Below are positions 16,299-26,150 of a stretch of 35,465 nt of DNA, piece by piece. The stretch covers positions 1 through 35,465 of the forward strand of contig NZ_WHJH01000063.1 of the NCBI RefSeq assembly GCF_011682145.1, in the 5' to 3' direction. The stretch is from Massilia mucilaginosa. Lineage in GTDB: Bacteria; Pseudomonadota; Gammaproteobacteria; Burkholderiales; Burkholderiaceae_D. Each line of letters begins with the position of its first letter. The stretch's first letter is position 1. The position numbers and the translations under genes are program-made. The notes below the pieces were generated by a model, which was given only the letters and a program-made list of their open reading frames with translations, was not told the origin of the DNA and searched no databases.

Positions 16299-17921
16299 TT
16301 ATGCGCCGTCTGTGCACGCATCGATCATGCTTTGCTTGATCCACAAGCTCGGGTCATTGCAATTGATCGAAAAATTGGCGCGACCTTCGGTGCCGTCGTC
16401 GTGCACCACGCGCATCTGGTACGGGTGCTCATTGGCAGCACCCTGGCCGAGGATGATATCGCGGATCGGGCGTTCCAGCCGAACAGTCGCCTTTGGCGTG
16501 TCGGGCTCGAGCAGCACCACCTTGTTGCCGGCGAATGTCAGGGCGATTTCGAGCAGTTCCGGATGGTCCTTGAAGACGGCGGGCACCGTATTGATCTTGA
16601 AATCGGCGGCATAGGTGTTGCTGGTGGAGACATCCAGAATGTCATCGAGGAAGCTGGTCCGATTGCCCGCCGCCAGGCGGCCGTCGAAGTCGATCCGGTC
16701 GGCATACCTGCCGGCCGACAGTTCGATGTCGACCCAGCCGCGAAACAGCGTCTTCTCGGGGGCTTCGCTGCAGATCGCCGCCCACAGGGCGCGGAACTGG
16801 GTCAGGTTCAAGTCGAGCGTATTGCTCAATCCCCGCGCCAGATTGACGTCGGCCTGCCGCTGCACCGTCAGATTGCCGCTCTCGCTGCTGGCTTCACTAT
16901 TCGGCAGGTACTGGCTGAACGTCTTTTTGACATCGTGGCCATCCTCGATATTGATCATCTGCACCGTGAGCCCCAGCCGCTCCCGCAGCGCGCGCGCCGC
17001 ATCGTCGATCCTGGTGCGGTCGACCACGGGATTGCCGAAGTAGCGGAAGATGGCGCGGGTTTGATCGATCGAGGTCGCATCGTCGGGCACGGAAAACTGC
17101 AGCAGCGAGACGGTGGCTGCGCCGCTCGGGCCGCGCGCGAATTCAAACCGGTCGGGCAGGAAAAACACGTGCGTGTGCTCGCGGTTGTCCTGGTAATAGT
17201 TATACGCCCGTCCATTCCAGCTCACTTGCCACTGCACGTAGCCGGGCAGCGGCGGCACGCCCACCGAGGCGCTGTAGACGCAGGCCAGCAGCAGGTACTG
17301 GTGCGCAAAATCGGGGTCGGTGTCGCTGGCCATCTGAAAATAGCTTGACGCCGAGTCGAATGGAATACCGCCGAACTGGTTCAGCAAACCCGTTCGCAGC
17401 GTGTCGTTCGCCCAATTGTGCTCGATGAAAGCGCTGCTTTGCGGCGCGGCCAGGAGCACGGTTTGCTGCACTTCGATGGCCACGTTCGGCGTGGCGTCGA
17501 ACAGGGCGGCGCGCACCAAGTCGCGCTGTGCACCGGCCAGTTGCACCGATAAGCGCAGCATGGCGCCCTGCGCCGTCGCGCGCAGCGGGAAGCGCACCGC
17601 GCTGGCCGCCAGCACCAGCGTGAACGCGGTGCCGTCCATGAGCGGCGCCACGCCATTGCGCTCGCCGGCGAAGTCGTCGGGCATGCCGGCCTCAAGAAAC
17701 AGGGTCAGCGTGCCATCCGCGTCCAGGCTGGTCGCAAAGGCCTCGTGGCCGCCCTGTTGTTGCGCGGCCGGACGGTAGCGTGGCAGGTAGAAGCTGGCGC
17801 CGGCCGCGCCGCTCAGCGTGGCGGGCGCGGTCAGGTCGGCCGACAGATTGGTCAGCGCGGCGCCGAGATCGGTTTTCGCCACGCGTCCCCGTTGTACCGT
17901 GATCGATGAAATGGTTAACAT
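16299..17921 (-). CDS. Large beta-rich protein G of the paralogue family
   Basis: A 540-aa protein. The start at 17921 (MLTISSITVQRG) is chosen for its AAAGGAG site and because gene C starts with the same MLTIS; the open frame runs further upstream without a start signal. Residues 43-52 (SFYLPRYRPA) match the FY-x-P motif seen in genes A, C, D and E. Residues about 118-160 carry the shared module: GAMLRLSVQLAGAQRDLVRA, then NVAIEVQQTVLLAAP. Later parts include FRYFGNPVVDRTRIDDAARA and an Ig-like C-terminal half (NTVPAVFKDHPELLEIALTF). No signal peptide, membrane segment or enzyme motif is seen. The gap to gene F is 14 bases. Confidence 0.65.
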   Translation of the reverse strand: MLTISSITVQRGRVAKTDLGAALTNLSADLTAPATLSGAAGASFYLPRYRPAAQQQGGHEAFATSLDADGTLTLFLEAGMPDDFAGERNGVAPLMDGTAFTLVLAASAVRFPLRATAQGAMLRLSVQLAGAQRDLVRAALFDATPNVAIEVQQTVLLAAPQSSAFIEHNWANDTLRTGLLNQFGGIPFDSASSYFQMASDTDPDFAHQYLLLACVYSASVGVPPLPGYVQWQVSWNGRAYNYYQDNREHTHVFFLPDRFEFARGPSGAATVSLLQFSVPDDATSIDQTRAIFRYFGNPVVDRTRIDDAARALRERLGLTVQMINIEDGHDVKKTFSQYLPNSEASSESGNLTVQRQADVNLARGLSNTLDLNLTQFRALWAAICSEAPEKTLFRGWVDIELSAGRYADRIDFDGRLAAGNRTSFLDDILDVSTSNTYAADFKINTVPAVFKDHPELLEIALTFAGNKVVLLEPDTPKATVRLERPIRDIILGQGAANEHPYQMRVVHDDGTEGRANFSINCNDPSLWIKQSMIDACTDGA

Positions 17922-17935
17922 GTGTGCTCGCTCCT

Positions 17936-19057
17936 TTAGTTGAGTACGGATTGCGGAAAATGGCACGCGGCGCCAACCGGCGGCGCCGCATCGCACTGGC
18001 GGCCCGCGCGCTGCGCCGCACGGCCGGTGCAGCCGCTTGCTTGGAATACATCGGCATCGGGTGGCGGGCTGAGCGAGATCTGCCATCCGGGCGGCGCCCG
18101 CTCACCGACGGAAAACGTGATCATGTTGTGGAACCTGGTACCCGCATCGCGCTGCGCGAGCGGCGCGCTGAGGGCGCCGTAGACAGCCAGGTCCAACCCG
18201 CGCCCGGCGGCCACGGCGAGCACCTGCTGGCGCACCCAGGCGTCGCCGCCGGCCAGGTCGGCGGCAAACGCGAGCAGTGAGAACTCCGCTTCCCGCCCGT
18301 CCGGCAAGACCGAGTAACTGAAGCCGTACTGGGCTTGCGGCAAGGCGTCCGTACTGCGCCCGCGCCGGAAATCGAAGCGCCCCACCAGCGCGGCCAGTGC
18401 ATCGCGCCAGTGTGCCAGGCTGGCTTGCGCGAGCAGCGCGCGCAAGCAGTCCAGGCTCAGCTCGCGGCTACCCAATTCGAAGTAGAATTCGCAGCGCTGC
18501 GAGCCGGGCGCCGCGCCCAGCATGACCAGGCGCGCGCGCGGCGCCGCCGCCAGCGGCGCCGGCCCCAGATAGGACCGCAGCAAGGTCATGGCGGCCTCGT
18601 GCGCAGCGGCTGGCACTTCCGCATAAATCTTGTAGCGGGTAGGCTCGGCCTCGCGCTGCGGTACCGGCTGGCGCGCCGCCAGCCACGCGCCCCAGGCCAG
18701 CGTGGCATCGCGCTGCAAGGCCGGGAAGCGGCGCGCCACGCCATCCCAGCCCGCATCGACGCCAAGTTCCGTCAGCAAGGCATCGACGATGGCGAGCCGT
18801 GATCCCGGCGCGCTGGCGCAGCCGCCCACTTCCATGGTGTAGCGCAAGTCGCGGCACGCCGTGCTGAAACCAAATTCCAGCGGCGCGTCATGCTGGTTCA
18901 GCCAGGCTCCCGCCCATGCGCCGCCGCCGCAGGCCGCGTCGGCGGCCCCTGTGACGCGCGCGAATTCGCGCCCCGCGCCGGGGTCGCGCGCGGCAATGAT
19001 GGCGTGCGCCCGTGCCACGCCGGCGTGCAAGGGGCGGGGCGCCGCCAGGCTCGTCAT
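17936..19057 (-). CDS. Protein F of the operon, possible ABBA-fold (prenyltransferase-like) protein
   Basis: A 373-aa protein starting at an ATGA overlap with gene E. Unlike its neighbours it lacks the shared module. Strands alternate with helices: APLEFGFSTACRDLRYTMEV (about 57-76), RYKIYAEVP (about 142-150), RCEFYFELG (about 189-197) and EFSLLAFAADLAGGDAWVRQ (about 269-288). The spacing of R-x-K-x-Y and R-x-x-F-Y-F strands recalls ABBA aromatic prenyltransferases, and two lysine/tyrosine strands could bind a diphosphate. This is a weak, memory-based resemblance. The last 30 residues are Cys/Arg-rich and may be disordered. Very high GC. Confidence 0.55.
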   Translation of the reverse strand: MTSLAAPRPLHAGVARAHAIIAARDPGAGREFARVTGAADAACGGGAWAGAWLNQHDAPLEFGFSTACRDLRYTMEVGGCASAPGSRLAIVDALLTELGVDAGWDGVARRFPALQRDATLAWGAWLAARQPVPQREAEPTRYKIYAEVPAAAHEAAMTLLRSYLGPAPLAAAPRARLVMLGAAPGSQRCEFYFELGSRELSLDCLRALLAQASLAHWRDALAALVGRFDFRRGRSTDALPQAQYGFSYSVLPDGREAEFSLLAFAADLAGGDAWVRQQVLAVAAGRGLDLAVYGALSAPLAQRDAGTRFHNMITFSVGERAPPGWQISLSPPPDADVFQASGCTGRAAQRAGRQCDAAPPVGAACHFPQSVLN

Positions 19058-21147
19058 GAGAGCGCACCGGTGGCGGCGCGGATCGTCGCGGTCTGGCCGC
19101 CCTTGACCGTGCCGCGTACCGTGGCGCCCGACGCGTAAAGGATGTCGTACTGCGCTTCGAGCGCGCTCTTTTGCGCGACAGCCTTCATCACCGGAATGAT
19201 GCGCGGGACTCTCTTCTGTCCGGCGTCCAGCGAAAACTGGTCTTCCCATGCGGCCTCGCCATCGGTATACGTCAAGGTGACATCGACGCTGTCGTCCTCG
19301 AAACGGGCGGTGAAATACACCGGAACATGTTCGGCGTATTGATCGAACACGGTGATATGTTTGTCCTGCATCGGCAGCGGCCCGTAGGAGTGCAGCGTTT
19401 TGTTGCCCTTGGACAGTTCGACCCGGTAGCTGACCGCTTCGGCGCGGAACCTGGCGTCGCTGCGGATGCGCAACACTTGCGGCGCTTCCTTCCCTTTCTG
19501 GATGACGACGCGCTTGTCGCCATTCCATTTTTTGCTCGACAGGATGACCAGCGCCTGGTCGGCGTCGTCCCAGACGAAATCGTCGCGCAGGTCGATGTTA
19601 ATGGTCAGGAATTCCGCCACCGACTCCGCCATGGCGGCGACCACGCCCGTTTCGCTGACGCCGGTCAAGGTGTATTGGTAGGTATCGCTGTCCCAGCCGG
19701 CGTCGGGCGCGAAAACGAAGTCGGCGCGGTATTCGACCCCGGGGCTGCCCTTGGCGTCGTATTGGAACGGCAATGGATTGGTCCCGCTGGTCTGGCCGCC
19801 ATTGATGCTCAGGCTGTATGACGCCTGCTTGTCCTTCGGGCTGCCGGCCGGATAGCGCGCCTGCACGTTCAGCGTTTGCAGGCCCAGCCTGGCCTGGCTG
19901 TCGGCGCCCGGGACCGACAGCGCGACGTTGTAGCGTCGTCCGAACGGGTCCTGGGCCCGGTTCAGCGCGGTGATGTGCTCGTCGGCCTGCTCGTCCGGCC
20001 CCAGCCCGACCAGCGCCTGCGGCAACACGACCATGGTGGTCGCGTTTTGTTCCGAGTACAGGAAGTCGATCGAGTTGACCTGGCTGCCGTGGTAGTAGGA
20101 TGCGCGGATATTCACTTTCGGTATCATCAGGGTCGCCGCCTTGACGATTTCCTTGACGGCCTCCGCCGCCTGCTCGCTCTTTTCCGGGCTGTCGGCTTCG
20201 CCCGCCGTGTCTTGTTCGACCTTGTCGGCGGCCGCCACCTCGGTCGCCTTCGAGCGCTGCACGGCTTCGTCGACCTTCGGTTCGTCTTTCAGGGGACTCC
20301 AGGCATTCGGGTCGTTGCCGAGCTGGACTTCAAAAAAGTTCTTGAGCACGTAGTCGAGCAAGAGCTGGCGCGCCCACTTCAGGCCTTCGAGCTCGGCTTC
20401 GCCTTTGCCGGTGTAGTTCACGACCTCGATCTTCAGGTCGGTGTTTTGCATGATCTTCTGCCAGCGGGCATTGATGCCGATGTCGAGCACCAAGGCTTCG
20501 AGCGGAATCTGGGTGCCGATGCTGGCCTGGAAATCCTGGATCGTCTTCTTGAACTCGCCCGTGACCTTGAACGACACGGATGGCCGCATGGCAAGAAATT
20601 CCAGGCGGTACACTGCGGCGATGTACTGGCCCTTGCTCTCCAGCGCCGCTTTCATGGCCGCCGCCAGCTTGCCTTCCTTGCTGAACGTGACCCCGCACAC
20701 GGCGGCGTTGTCGCCCACCAGCGAGGAGGAGCCGGCTCGCCACACCCGTTGCTCCGCGCTCTGATAGACCACGGTGTCGTCCTTGCCGACATCGGCAGCC
20801 TGCGCCGCCATCGGCCCGAGCACGGAAAAATTGACGCTGCCGGTTTGGTAGGGCACGGTGGAGAGGCGGATGCTGGCGCGATCCGTTCCCGCTGGCACGT
20901 CCAGCTGCGCCCTGATCTTGTCCAGCGTGGCTTGGGGCACGCTGGTGTTGACCTCGAAATTGAGGAAACCGACGCCATCGGTGTCGTTTTCCGAGTCGGT
21001 GTACCAGAAGTACGACAGCACGCTCTTGCCGGCCCGCCGCGCCAGGGTGATCGTGCCCGGGATATACCAGAACTGGGTCGGCGAGGCGTGGTCCGGGTAG
21101 ACGTCGACGCCGTCGACGGTGAGCTTGTTTTTGTCAATGTAAATCAT
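19054..21147 (-). CDS. Large beta-rich protein E of the paralogue family
   Basis: A 697-aa protein. Residues about 25-50 hold the FY-x-P motif (QFWYIPGTITLARR) and then FLNFEVNTSVP. The shared module spans about 94-200: VPYQTGSVNFSVL, then DNAAVCGVTFSKEG, LAAAMKAAL, AAVYRLEFLAMRPSVSFKVT. It continues with LDIGINARWQK and DLKIEVVNYTGKGEAELEGL (about 221-255), matching gene D. Residues 295-340 are a charged helical linker. A second shared motif is INIDLRDDFVWDDADQALVI (about 516-535). No signal peptide. It starts 16 bases after gene D behind GGAG and overlaps gene F by ATGA. Confidence 0.68.
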   Translation of the reverse strand: MIYIDKNKLTVDGVDVYPDHASPTQFWYIPGTITLARRAGKSVLSYFWYTDSENDTDGVGFLNFEVNTSVPQATLDKIRAQLDVPAGTDRASIRLSTVPYQTGSVNFSVLGPMAAQAADVGKDDTVVYQSAEQRVWRAGSSSLVGDNAAVCGVTFSKEGKLAAAMKAALESKGQYIAAVYRLEFLAMRPSVSFKVTGEFKKTIQDFQASIGTQIPLEALVLDIGINARWQKIMQNTDLKIEVVNYTGKGEAELEGLKWARQLLLDYVLKNFFEVQLGNDPNAWSPLKDEPKVDEAVQRSKATEVAAADKVEQDTAGEADSPEKSEQAAEAVKEIVKAATLMIPKVNIRASYYHGSQVNSIDFLYSEQNATTMVVLPQALVGLGPDEQADEHITALNRAQDPFGRRYNVALSVPGADSQARLGLQTLNVQARYPAGSPKDKQASYSLSINGGQTSGTNPLPFQYDAKGSPGVEYRADFVFAPDAGWDSDTYQYTLTGVSETGVVAAMAESVAEFLTINIDLRDDFVWDDADQALVILSSKKWNGDKRVVIQKGKEAPQVLRIRSDARFRAEAVSYRVELSKGNKTLHSYGPLPMQDKHITVFDQYAEHVPVYFTARFEDDSVDVTLTYTDGEAAWEDQFSLDAGQKRVPRIIPVMKAVAQKSALEAQYDILYASGATVRGTVKGGQTATIRAATGALS

Positions 21148-21163
21148 GCGCTTCTCCGGTGGG

Positions 21164-22963
21164 TTAAGGGACTGCTGGTGGTTGCGGGAAAATCACGTCG
21201 AGCGCGCTTGAGGTCGTCAATATCTGCGCCGAGGCGGTGCCGGCGGCGTCGCGCACGCGCCACCGAAAGCTGAGCGTCTTGTCGAACGCGTACCAATAGA
21301 TGAATTCGCGCCGCGGCTGCGCCGGCGTCAGGCATAGCTTGCCGTCGCCCCACAACTGCGGGTTGCCGGCGGCGCCGGCGAGCACCACGTCGATCGCACT
21401 CGTGTGGCGCCAGTCGTACCCTGCGGCGACGCCAAACGTCACCCTGCGCCGGCGCAGGGGATTCAAGAAAATGGCGGCCCCGGCTGGCTGGCCGGGGACG
21501 CTGAACGACGCGCCCAGGCGCGGGGTATAGGTGGCGGTATACCCCACGGCGTCGAGGTCGACCGCCGACGGCGCAAACGCATCGATCGCCAGCGCCGCCG
21601 TGTATTTGTCGATGTCCAGCACGGCCGGCGCGTAGGCCAGCGCGGCCGGCCCGTTCAGTTCCAGCCGCACCGAGCGCACCAGGTCCCACGGAAAGTCGTC
21701 GGCCACGCCGGCCAGGTACTGGCGATAGGTGTACCAGCGCGCCGGTACGACGTCGAGATAGGCCTGGCCGGGCGCGATGGCGATGGCGCCCGAACGGCAT
21801 GGGGCGGCGTCGGCGCCAAAGTACAGCGTGCAGTCGTAGCTGTAGGCCGCGGCCATGTCCGGCGCGCGCGTGAGCTGCAGCGTCGCCGCGTCGGTCGGCG
21901 CGGTGAAGCCGACCACGTTCGTGTCCCTGGCCGACGGCGCCGGCGTGATGCGCACGTCGGCGCGCCGCAGGGGCCGGCCGCCGAAGCGGTCGTGGCAGCG
22001 CACCGTCAACGGCTGGGTGAAGCTGGCGCCGGTGGACAGTTCGATGTCGGGGCGCTGCGCCAGCGCCTCGGCCAGGCCGTCCGGCGCGCCCTGCAGCACC
22101 GCCGTGCGCGCCACCGCGCCCGTGACCTGCATGTCGGTGTCGAGGCGCCTGGACATGTTTTGCACGTCGTGCACGCTGGCGCAGTCAAAACCGAGCAGCC
22201 AGTTTCCGCTGCTCGCTTCGGGCGCCTGGGCAAAGCGCGGCAGCGGCGTCAGGATGCTTTGCAGGCTCCTGAGGAAGGCGTCGCGCAAGCCGGGCGGCGC
22301 TTCGTCGCCGCTCTGGTTGACCGACTCCACGCGCAGCACGCCGTCCTGGCGCAGCTGTTCGAAGGTGTCGCTCTTTTCGACGCTGATGACGACGAAGTTG
22401 GCCGAACACTTTTTTTGCACCCAGTCGCGGAATTTGGATTCGTCGAAGCGAATCGTCGCGCCATACGAGCGGCGCATCGCCGCGTACGAGAGCGAGTAGA
22501 CGATCTGGACGGGCGCCGCCTGCGGCGTGCCGGCGCCCCCCCTGAGCAGCACATACTGGTCGGTCGTCAAGCCGATCGCCAGCGCGGCCGCATTCTGGCC
22601 GAGCAGCGACGGCGTGGCGCTCACCGCGCCGCCGCCGATGATGGCGGCGGCCACCGTGCCGCCGCTCCAGGCGATGGGTTGGAATTGCAGGTCGGCGCCG
22701 GGGTGGAGTGCCGCCAGCTCGCGCTCCATATTGTCCATCTGCACCGGATCGGGCCGCAGATCGACCACCAGCGACAACATGCCGGCCAGGCCGTCGATGG
22801 GCCGGTCGTAATGGACCAGGGTGAGCTGGTAGGTGCCATCGTCGCCGCGCGCGATGGCGGGGCGGGTCGCGGCATAGTGGAACAGCGTGGGCAGCGCGGC
22901 ATCGCGGTACACCAGCATGCCGCGCGCGGTTTCCAGGTCCACTTTTTGGTCGTCTGCAAGCAT
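21164..22963 (-). CDS. Large beta-rich protein D of the paralogue family
   Basis: A 599-aa protein. Residues about 26-52 hold the N-terminal motif (LFHYAATRPAIARGDDGTYQ). The shared module (about 93-174) reads PIAWSGGTV, LGQNAAALAIGLTTDQYVLL and VQIVYSLSYAAMRRSYGATI. It is followed by VISVEKSDTFEQL and GVLRVESVNQSGDEAPPGLR (about 192-227), aligning with gene E. A further motif is ADDFPWDLVRSVRLEL (about 421-436), seen also in C and E. The C-terminal half looks like Ig-type strands. No signal peptide or catalytic motif. The start has AAGG at suitable distance, and the gap to gene C is 29 bases. Confidence 0.66.
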   Translation of the reverse strand: MLADDQKVDLETARGMLVYRDAALPTLFHYAATRPAIARGDDGTYQLTLVHYDRPIDGLAGMLSLVVDLRPDPVQMDNMERELAALHPGADLQFQPIAWSGGTVAAAIIGGGAVSATPSLLGQNAAALAIGLTTDQYVLLRGGAGTPQAAPVQIVYSLSYAAMRRSYGATIRFDESKFRDWVQKKCSANFVVISVEKSDTFEQLRQDGVLRVESVNQSGDEAPPGLRDAFLRSLQSILTPLPRFAQAPEASSGNWLLGFDCASVHDVQNMSRRLDTDMQVTGAVARTAVLQGAPDGLAEALAQRPDIELSTGASFTQPLTVRCHDRFGGRPLRRADVRITPAPSARDTNVVGFTAPTDAATLQLTRAPDMAAAYSYDCTLYFGADAAPCRSGAIAIAPGQAYLDVVPARWYTYRQYLAGVADDFPWDLVRSVRLELNGPAALAYAPAVLDIDKYTAALAIDAFAPSAVDLDAVGYTATYTPRLGASFSVPGQPAGAAIFLNPLRRRRVTFGVAAGYDWRHTSAIDVVLAGAAGNPQLWGDGKLCLTPAQPRREFIYWYAFDKTLSFRWRVRDAAGTASAQILTTSSALDVIFPQPPAVP

Positions 22964-22992
22964 CGGTCAGCCTTCCCGCGCGCTGCGCGTGA

Positions 22993-25164
22993 TTAGAACG
23001 AATCGATCCGGTCGGAATACACGGTGATGCTCAGCTGCTGCTCGACGGGATCGATCTTGCCGCCGGACAGATCGGTCAGCTCGCGGCTGCCGGTGCTGGT
23101 CGTCACGCGCGCTTTGACGATGCGCAAGGCGCACGCCTTGCCGCTGTCGGCCGGCACCTTCCACTCCATCTGGCCGCCGTCCCTGGCGCTGTCGAGTTGT
23201 ATCGCCTGGCTGAAGACCCGGTCCGGCCCGCTGTTGCGGAAGGTGTATTCCACCCGTAGTTGCGCCTTGAGCACATCGGTGTCGAGTTGAAAACTGATCG
23301 GGTTCACCATGTCGCCGAGCGGGGAGGTGAAGGTGATCTCGCCCTGGCCGTTTTTCAGTGCCACCGGCGTGACATCGCCCACGACGGATGCCCCGGCCGT
23401 CAGATTCAAGGTCAGTTGATAGCTGAGCTGCTGATTCATGGCCTGGCCGAAGGCCTGGCTGATCAAGGCCGGCGTCTGGTCGCGGCTGAGCGCCACGGTC
23501 TTTTTCCAGTCGCCATATGTCAGCACCACATGGGCGCTGCTGATCACATCCCATGGCAAGTCGATCGCGTTGAGTTTGACGCTGAGCACGCCGATGTCGA
23601 TGCCCGAGAAGTCAAGATAGTTGTTCCCGCTCTGGCTCGCCGCCGACGCCTTGTACGACGGCGTGCCGTCGGAATACGCCACCAGGTAGCTGTAGCGCAC
23701 TTGCGTGTCCTTGCTGGTTTTTCCGAAGGTGCCTTTGCACCGGATGCTGACCGGCTGCTGCGCGCTGGTCTGATATTCGATGCTGGAGACATCAGTGCCG
23801 GTCTCGTCGCGCAGTTTCTGACCCGCGTAAGTGAGCTCCGTCACCACAAAACGGTCGACCATGCGTTTTTTCAGGTCGGCCACGTTGGGCGCCGCCACAG
23901 CCAGGTCGACCTTGACGTAAGGGACGTCGTTGAGATTGATCACCTGGAACAGCTGCCTGGTGTCGCCCTTCACCAGGCCATCGAGCTTGGGCAATTGCCC
24001 TTGGGGATTCTTGGGCACCGAGACCGCCTGGGTCAATGTGAAATCGCGGTGCTGGTCCATCTGCTGGTTGATCTGGCGCGCGCCGTCCAGGCTCAGGTCG
24101 TTGAGGCTGACATCGGGCAGCTTGGCCTTGAGCATGTCCTCGAGTTGTTTGCCGGCCCAGTCGGTCAGCAACTTTTGCACGCTGTCCTTGTCGTCTTTCG
24201 AGGCAACGGCAGGCAACACAATCTTGGTGCAACTGTCGACCGCATCGTTATACTCCTTGCCGCGCACGACGTCCTCCCTGTAGGTCCGGCCCCACGAGCC
24301 GTTTTTGACCTGGGTTTCGATGTCGAGCTTGGCGATAACGTCGTGTTTGAGCGTGACGGTGGCCTGGGCTTCCGGGAGCATGCCATCGAACGTCACCTGG
24401 TAGGTCACGCTGATGACACTGCTGCCGCCCTTGGTCTTGTCGTAGCCGGCCGGTTTCGGGCTGCTGTCGTCGAGTTCCCAGCCGCCCAGCGCCTGCCAGA
24501 ACAGGCTCGCGCCCACCTCGGTGAGGTTGAACGTGACCACGGCCGCATTGCTGTTGAACAGCGATGGGGTGGTTTTCAGCAGGCCCGAACTAAAGGCCGG
24601 GTCGGATGCGGCATACGATTCCTTGGTGTTGAATGCCTGCACCAGCACGGTTCCCGAGGTATACGGGATTGGCCTGATCTGGATATTGGTGTCTGGCAAG
24701 AACTGCGTCCAGTCGCCGTTTTTGTTCCAGACAGCCTTTTTCTGATCCGCCGCCGCAGCGTTCAAGCCGAGTTCCGCTTTCAGCGCCGTCGCTTTCGCCA
24801 CGCTTGCCGCGTCCGATGCGTCCATCGCGACGCACAATTCCATGGTCTTCTTGGCGATGTTGGAGGTGCTTTGATCACCCGTGATGGCATCGAGCAATTT
24901 TCTTCTTACCTCAGGCACCAGCATGTTTGGCATGGGCAGGCCGACCGTCATGCTGCAAATCCCGCCAGTGATATCGGCGCCAAAAAACCAGGTCAGGTTA
25001 AAGCTTGGCGTACCCTCTCCATCCTTCAAGAAGGTCGGTTTCTCGGCCATGGCATAAAACACGTTCTTGTCGTCGCTGTCCGGGTACAGGATATAGTCAT
25101 TGAAGGTACTCTCGAAATCCCCGGGAACCTGGTTGACTGTGACTGCGGGCGAAATTGTTAACAT
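22993..25164 (-). CDS. Large beta-rich protein C of the paralogue family
   Basis: The largest member, 723 aa, starting MLTISPAVTVNQVPG behind a strong AAGGAG site. Residues about 35-60 hold the N-terminal motif (VFYAMAEKPTFLKDGEGTPS). The shared module (about 162-276) reads IRPIPYTSGTVLVQAF, SNAAVVTFNLTEVGASLFWQ and VISVTYQVTFDGMLPEAQAT. Helical parts follow (VQKLLTDWAGKQLEDMLKAK, about 329-348). Residues about 516-549 hold YLDFSGIDIG and AIDLPWDVISSAHVVL, matching D and E. The last 150 residues are beta-rich. GC is lower and residues are more varied than in A, B and F, so this may be the conserved core member. No signal peptide. Confidence 0.68.
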   Translation of the reverse strand: MLTISPAVTVNQVPGDFESTFNDYILYPDSDDKNVFYAMAEKPTFLKDGEGTPSFNLTWFFGADITGGICSMTVGLPMPNMLVPEVRRKLLDAITGDQSTSNIAKKTMELCVAMDASDAASVAKATALKAELGLNAAAADQKKAVWNKNGDWTQFLPDTNIQIRPIPYTSGTVLVQAFNTKESYAASDPAFSSGLLKTTPSLFNSNAAVVTFNLTEVGASLFWQALGGWELDDSSPKPAGYDKTKGGSSVISVTYQVTFDGMLPEAQATVTLKHDVIAKLDIETQVKNGSWGRTYREDVVRGKEYNDAVDSCTKIVLPAVASKDDKDSVQKLLTDWAGKQLEDMLKAKLPDVSLNDLSLDGARQINQQMDQHRDFTLTQAVSVPKNPQGQLPKLDGLVKGDTRQLFQVINLNDVPYVKVDLAVAAPNVADLKKRMVDRFVVTELTYAGQKLRDETGTDVSSIEYQTSAQQPVSIRCKGTFGKTSKDTQVRYSYLVAYSDGTPSYKASAASQSGNNYLDFSGIDIGVLSVKLNAIDLPWDVISSAHVVLTYGDWKKTVALSRDQTPALISQAFGQAMNQQLSYQLTLNLTAGASVVGDVTPVALKNGQGEITFTSPLGDMVNPISFQLDTDVLKAQLRVEYTFRNSGPDRVFSQAIQLDSARDGGQMEWKVPADSGKACALRIVKARVTTSTGSRELTDLSGGKIDPVEQQLSITVYSDRIDSF

Positions 25165-25208
25165 GCGCTACTCTCCTTCGGTTGGATGTGACTTGGGTGA
25201 AAAACTGC

Positions 25209-26150
25209 TCAGCGGCGCGGTTCGGCAATCGAACTGGCCGTGTCGGTGATCAGGCGGGCGCCGTCATGGCCGGCAAACCATTGGCCAAGGTCGGCCGAGC
25301 CGCCGACCAGGAAGGTCGCGCGTTCCAGGCCCTGTTTGCCGACCTTGACCGGGAAGGTCTTCATGTAGACGGCGTCGGCGCCCATCTGCTTTAGCCTGTC
25401 GAACAGCGTGTCGGCCAGCGTGGCAAACAGCGCCGCTGTGGCGTCGTCGCGTGCTTGCTGCGAGACGTTGGGCGTGTCGTGGCTGGCCACGCACAGTTGG
25501 CCGGCCGCGACGGCGGCCCGCACGGCGGCGCCGCACGCGGCCATGGTGGGGGGCGCCGGCGGCGGGCTGTCCTTCTTCTTGCCGAACCAGCCGCCGGACT
25601 GTGGCGCCGCCTTCGGCGCCAGGGAGTGCAGCGCGGCCGCCAGGTCGCCCGTGATCTCCACGCCGGCCACTTCGTCGAGGGTCAGCGTGCCCGCGTACGT
25701 CAGTGTCAGCAGGCCCGCTTCGCCGCGAAACGCACGCAGCGCCGCTTCCTTTTCGCGCGTGGTCAGCGTGTCGCTGAAGACTGCGCGGTTGGCCGCCGTT
25801 GCCGAGGCCGGCTGCGGGCCGATGACATGCGCCGCCTGCGCGTCGGCATGCAGGGTGAGCGTGGCCGTCACATCGGACAACTCGGCGCTGGTCAGCGTGA
25901 CCGCGCCGAGCTGCGGATAGCGCTGTGCGATGCTGGCCAGGACGGCGTCCAGGTCGCTCGCCTCGGCGCGCCAGACGCTTTGCAGCGACAGCGCGGCGCC
26001 GGCCGCACTGGCGAGCAGCGCCGGCCCGGGGCTGCCCTCTGTGGTGTCGATGGTCGGCGGCGCGGGGAGGACGGCGAAGGTGCCGCCGTCGGGACCGACG
26101 GGAAAGCAATACAGTGCGTCGACATAAAAGCCTTGCGGTAGCTGGTTCAT
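25209..26150 (-). CDS. Protein B, shorter member of the paralogue family
   Basis: A 313-aa protein. The start at 26150 (MNQLPQGFYVDALYCFP) overlaps the stop of gene A by ATGA; the open frame upstream is a shadow. The shared module is at about 121-170: NRAVFSDTLTTREKEAALRA, then LLTLTYAGTLTLDEVAGVEI. A Gly/Lys/Pro linker (GGWFGKKKDSPPPAPP, about 186-201) leads to a C-terminal helical and beta part (VYMKTFPVKVGKQGLERATF). This member lacks the long C-terminal Ig-like half of the others. No signal peptide. The gap to gene C is 44 bases. Confidence 0.62.
   Translation of the reverse strand: MNQLPQGFYVDALYCFPVGPDGGTFAVLPAPPTIDTTEGSPGPALLASAAGAALSLQSVWRAEASDLDAVLASIAQRYPQLGAVTLTSAELSDVTATLTLHADAQAAHVIGPQPASATAANRAVFSDTLTTREKEAALRAFRGEAGLLTLTYAGTLTLDEVAGVEITGDLAAALHSLAPKAAPQSGGWFGKKKDSPPPAPPTMAACGAAVRAAVAAGQLCVASHDTPNVSQQARDDATAALFATLADTLFDRLKQMGADAVYMKTFPVKVGKQGLERATFLVGGSADLGQWFAGHDGARLITDTASSIAEPRR

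Noticed and set aside
16332-17348. Long + strand open frame opposite gene G (also 19876-21273, 21404-22996, 23260-25161 and 29970-32036)
   Set aside because: Antisense open frames are expected in high-GC genes. They are Arg/His/Gly-rich, lack ribosome binding sites, and the opposite frames show clear protein motifs and tight operon spacing.
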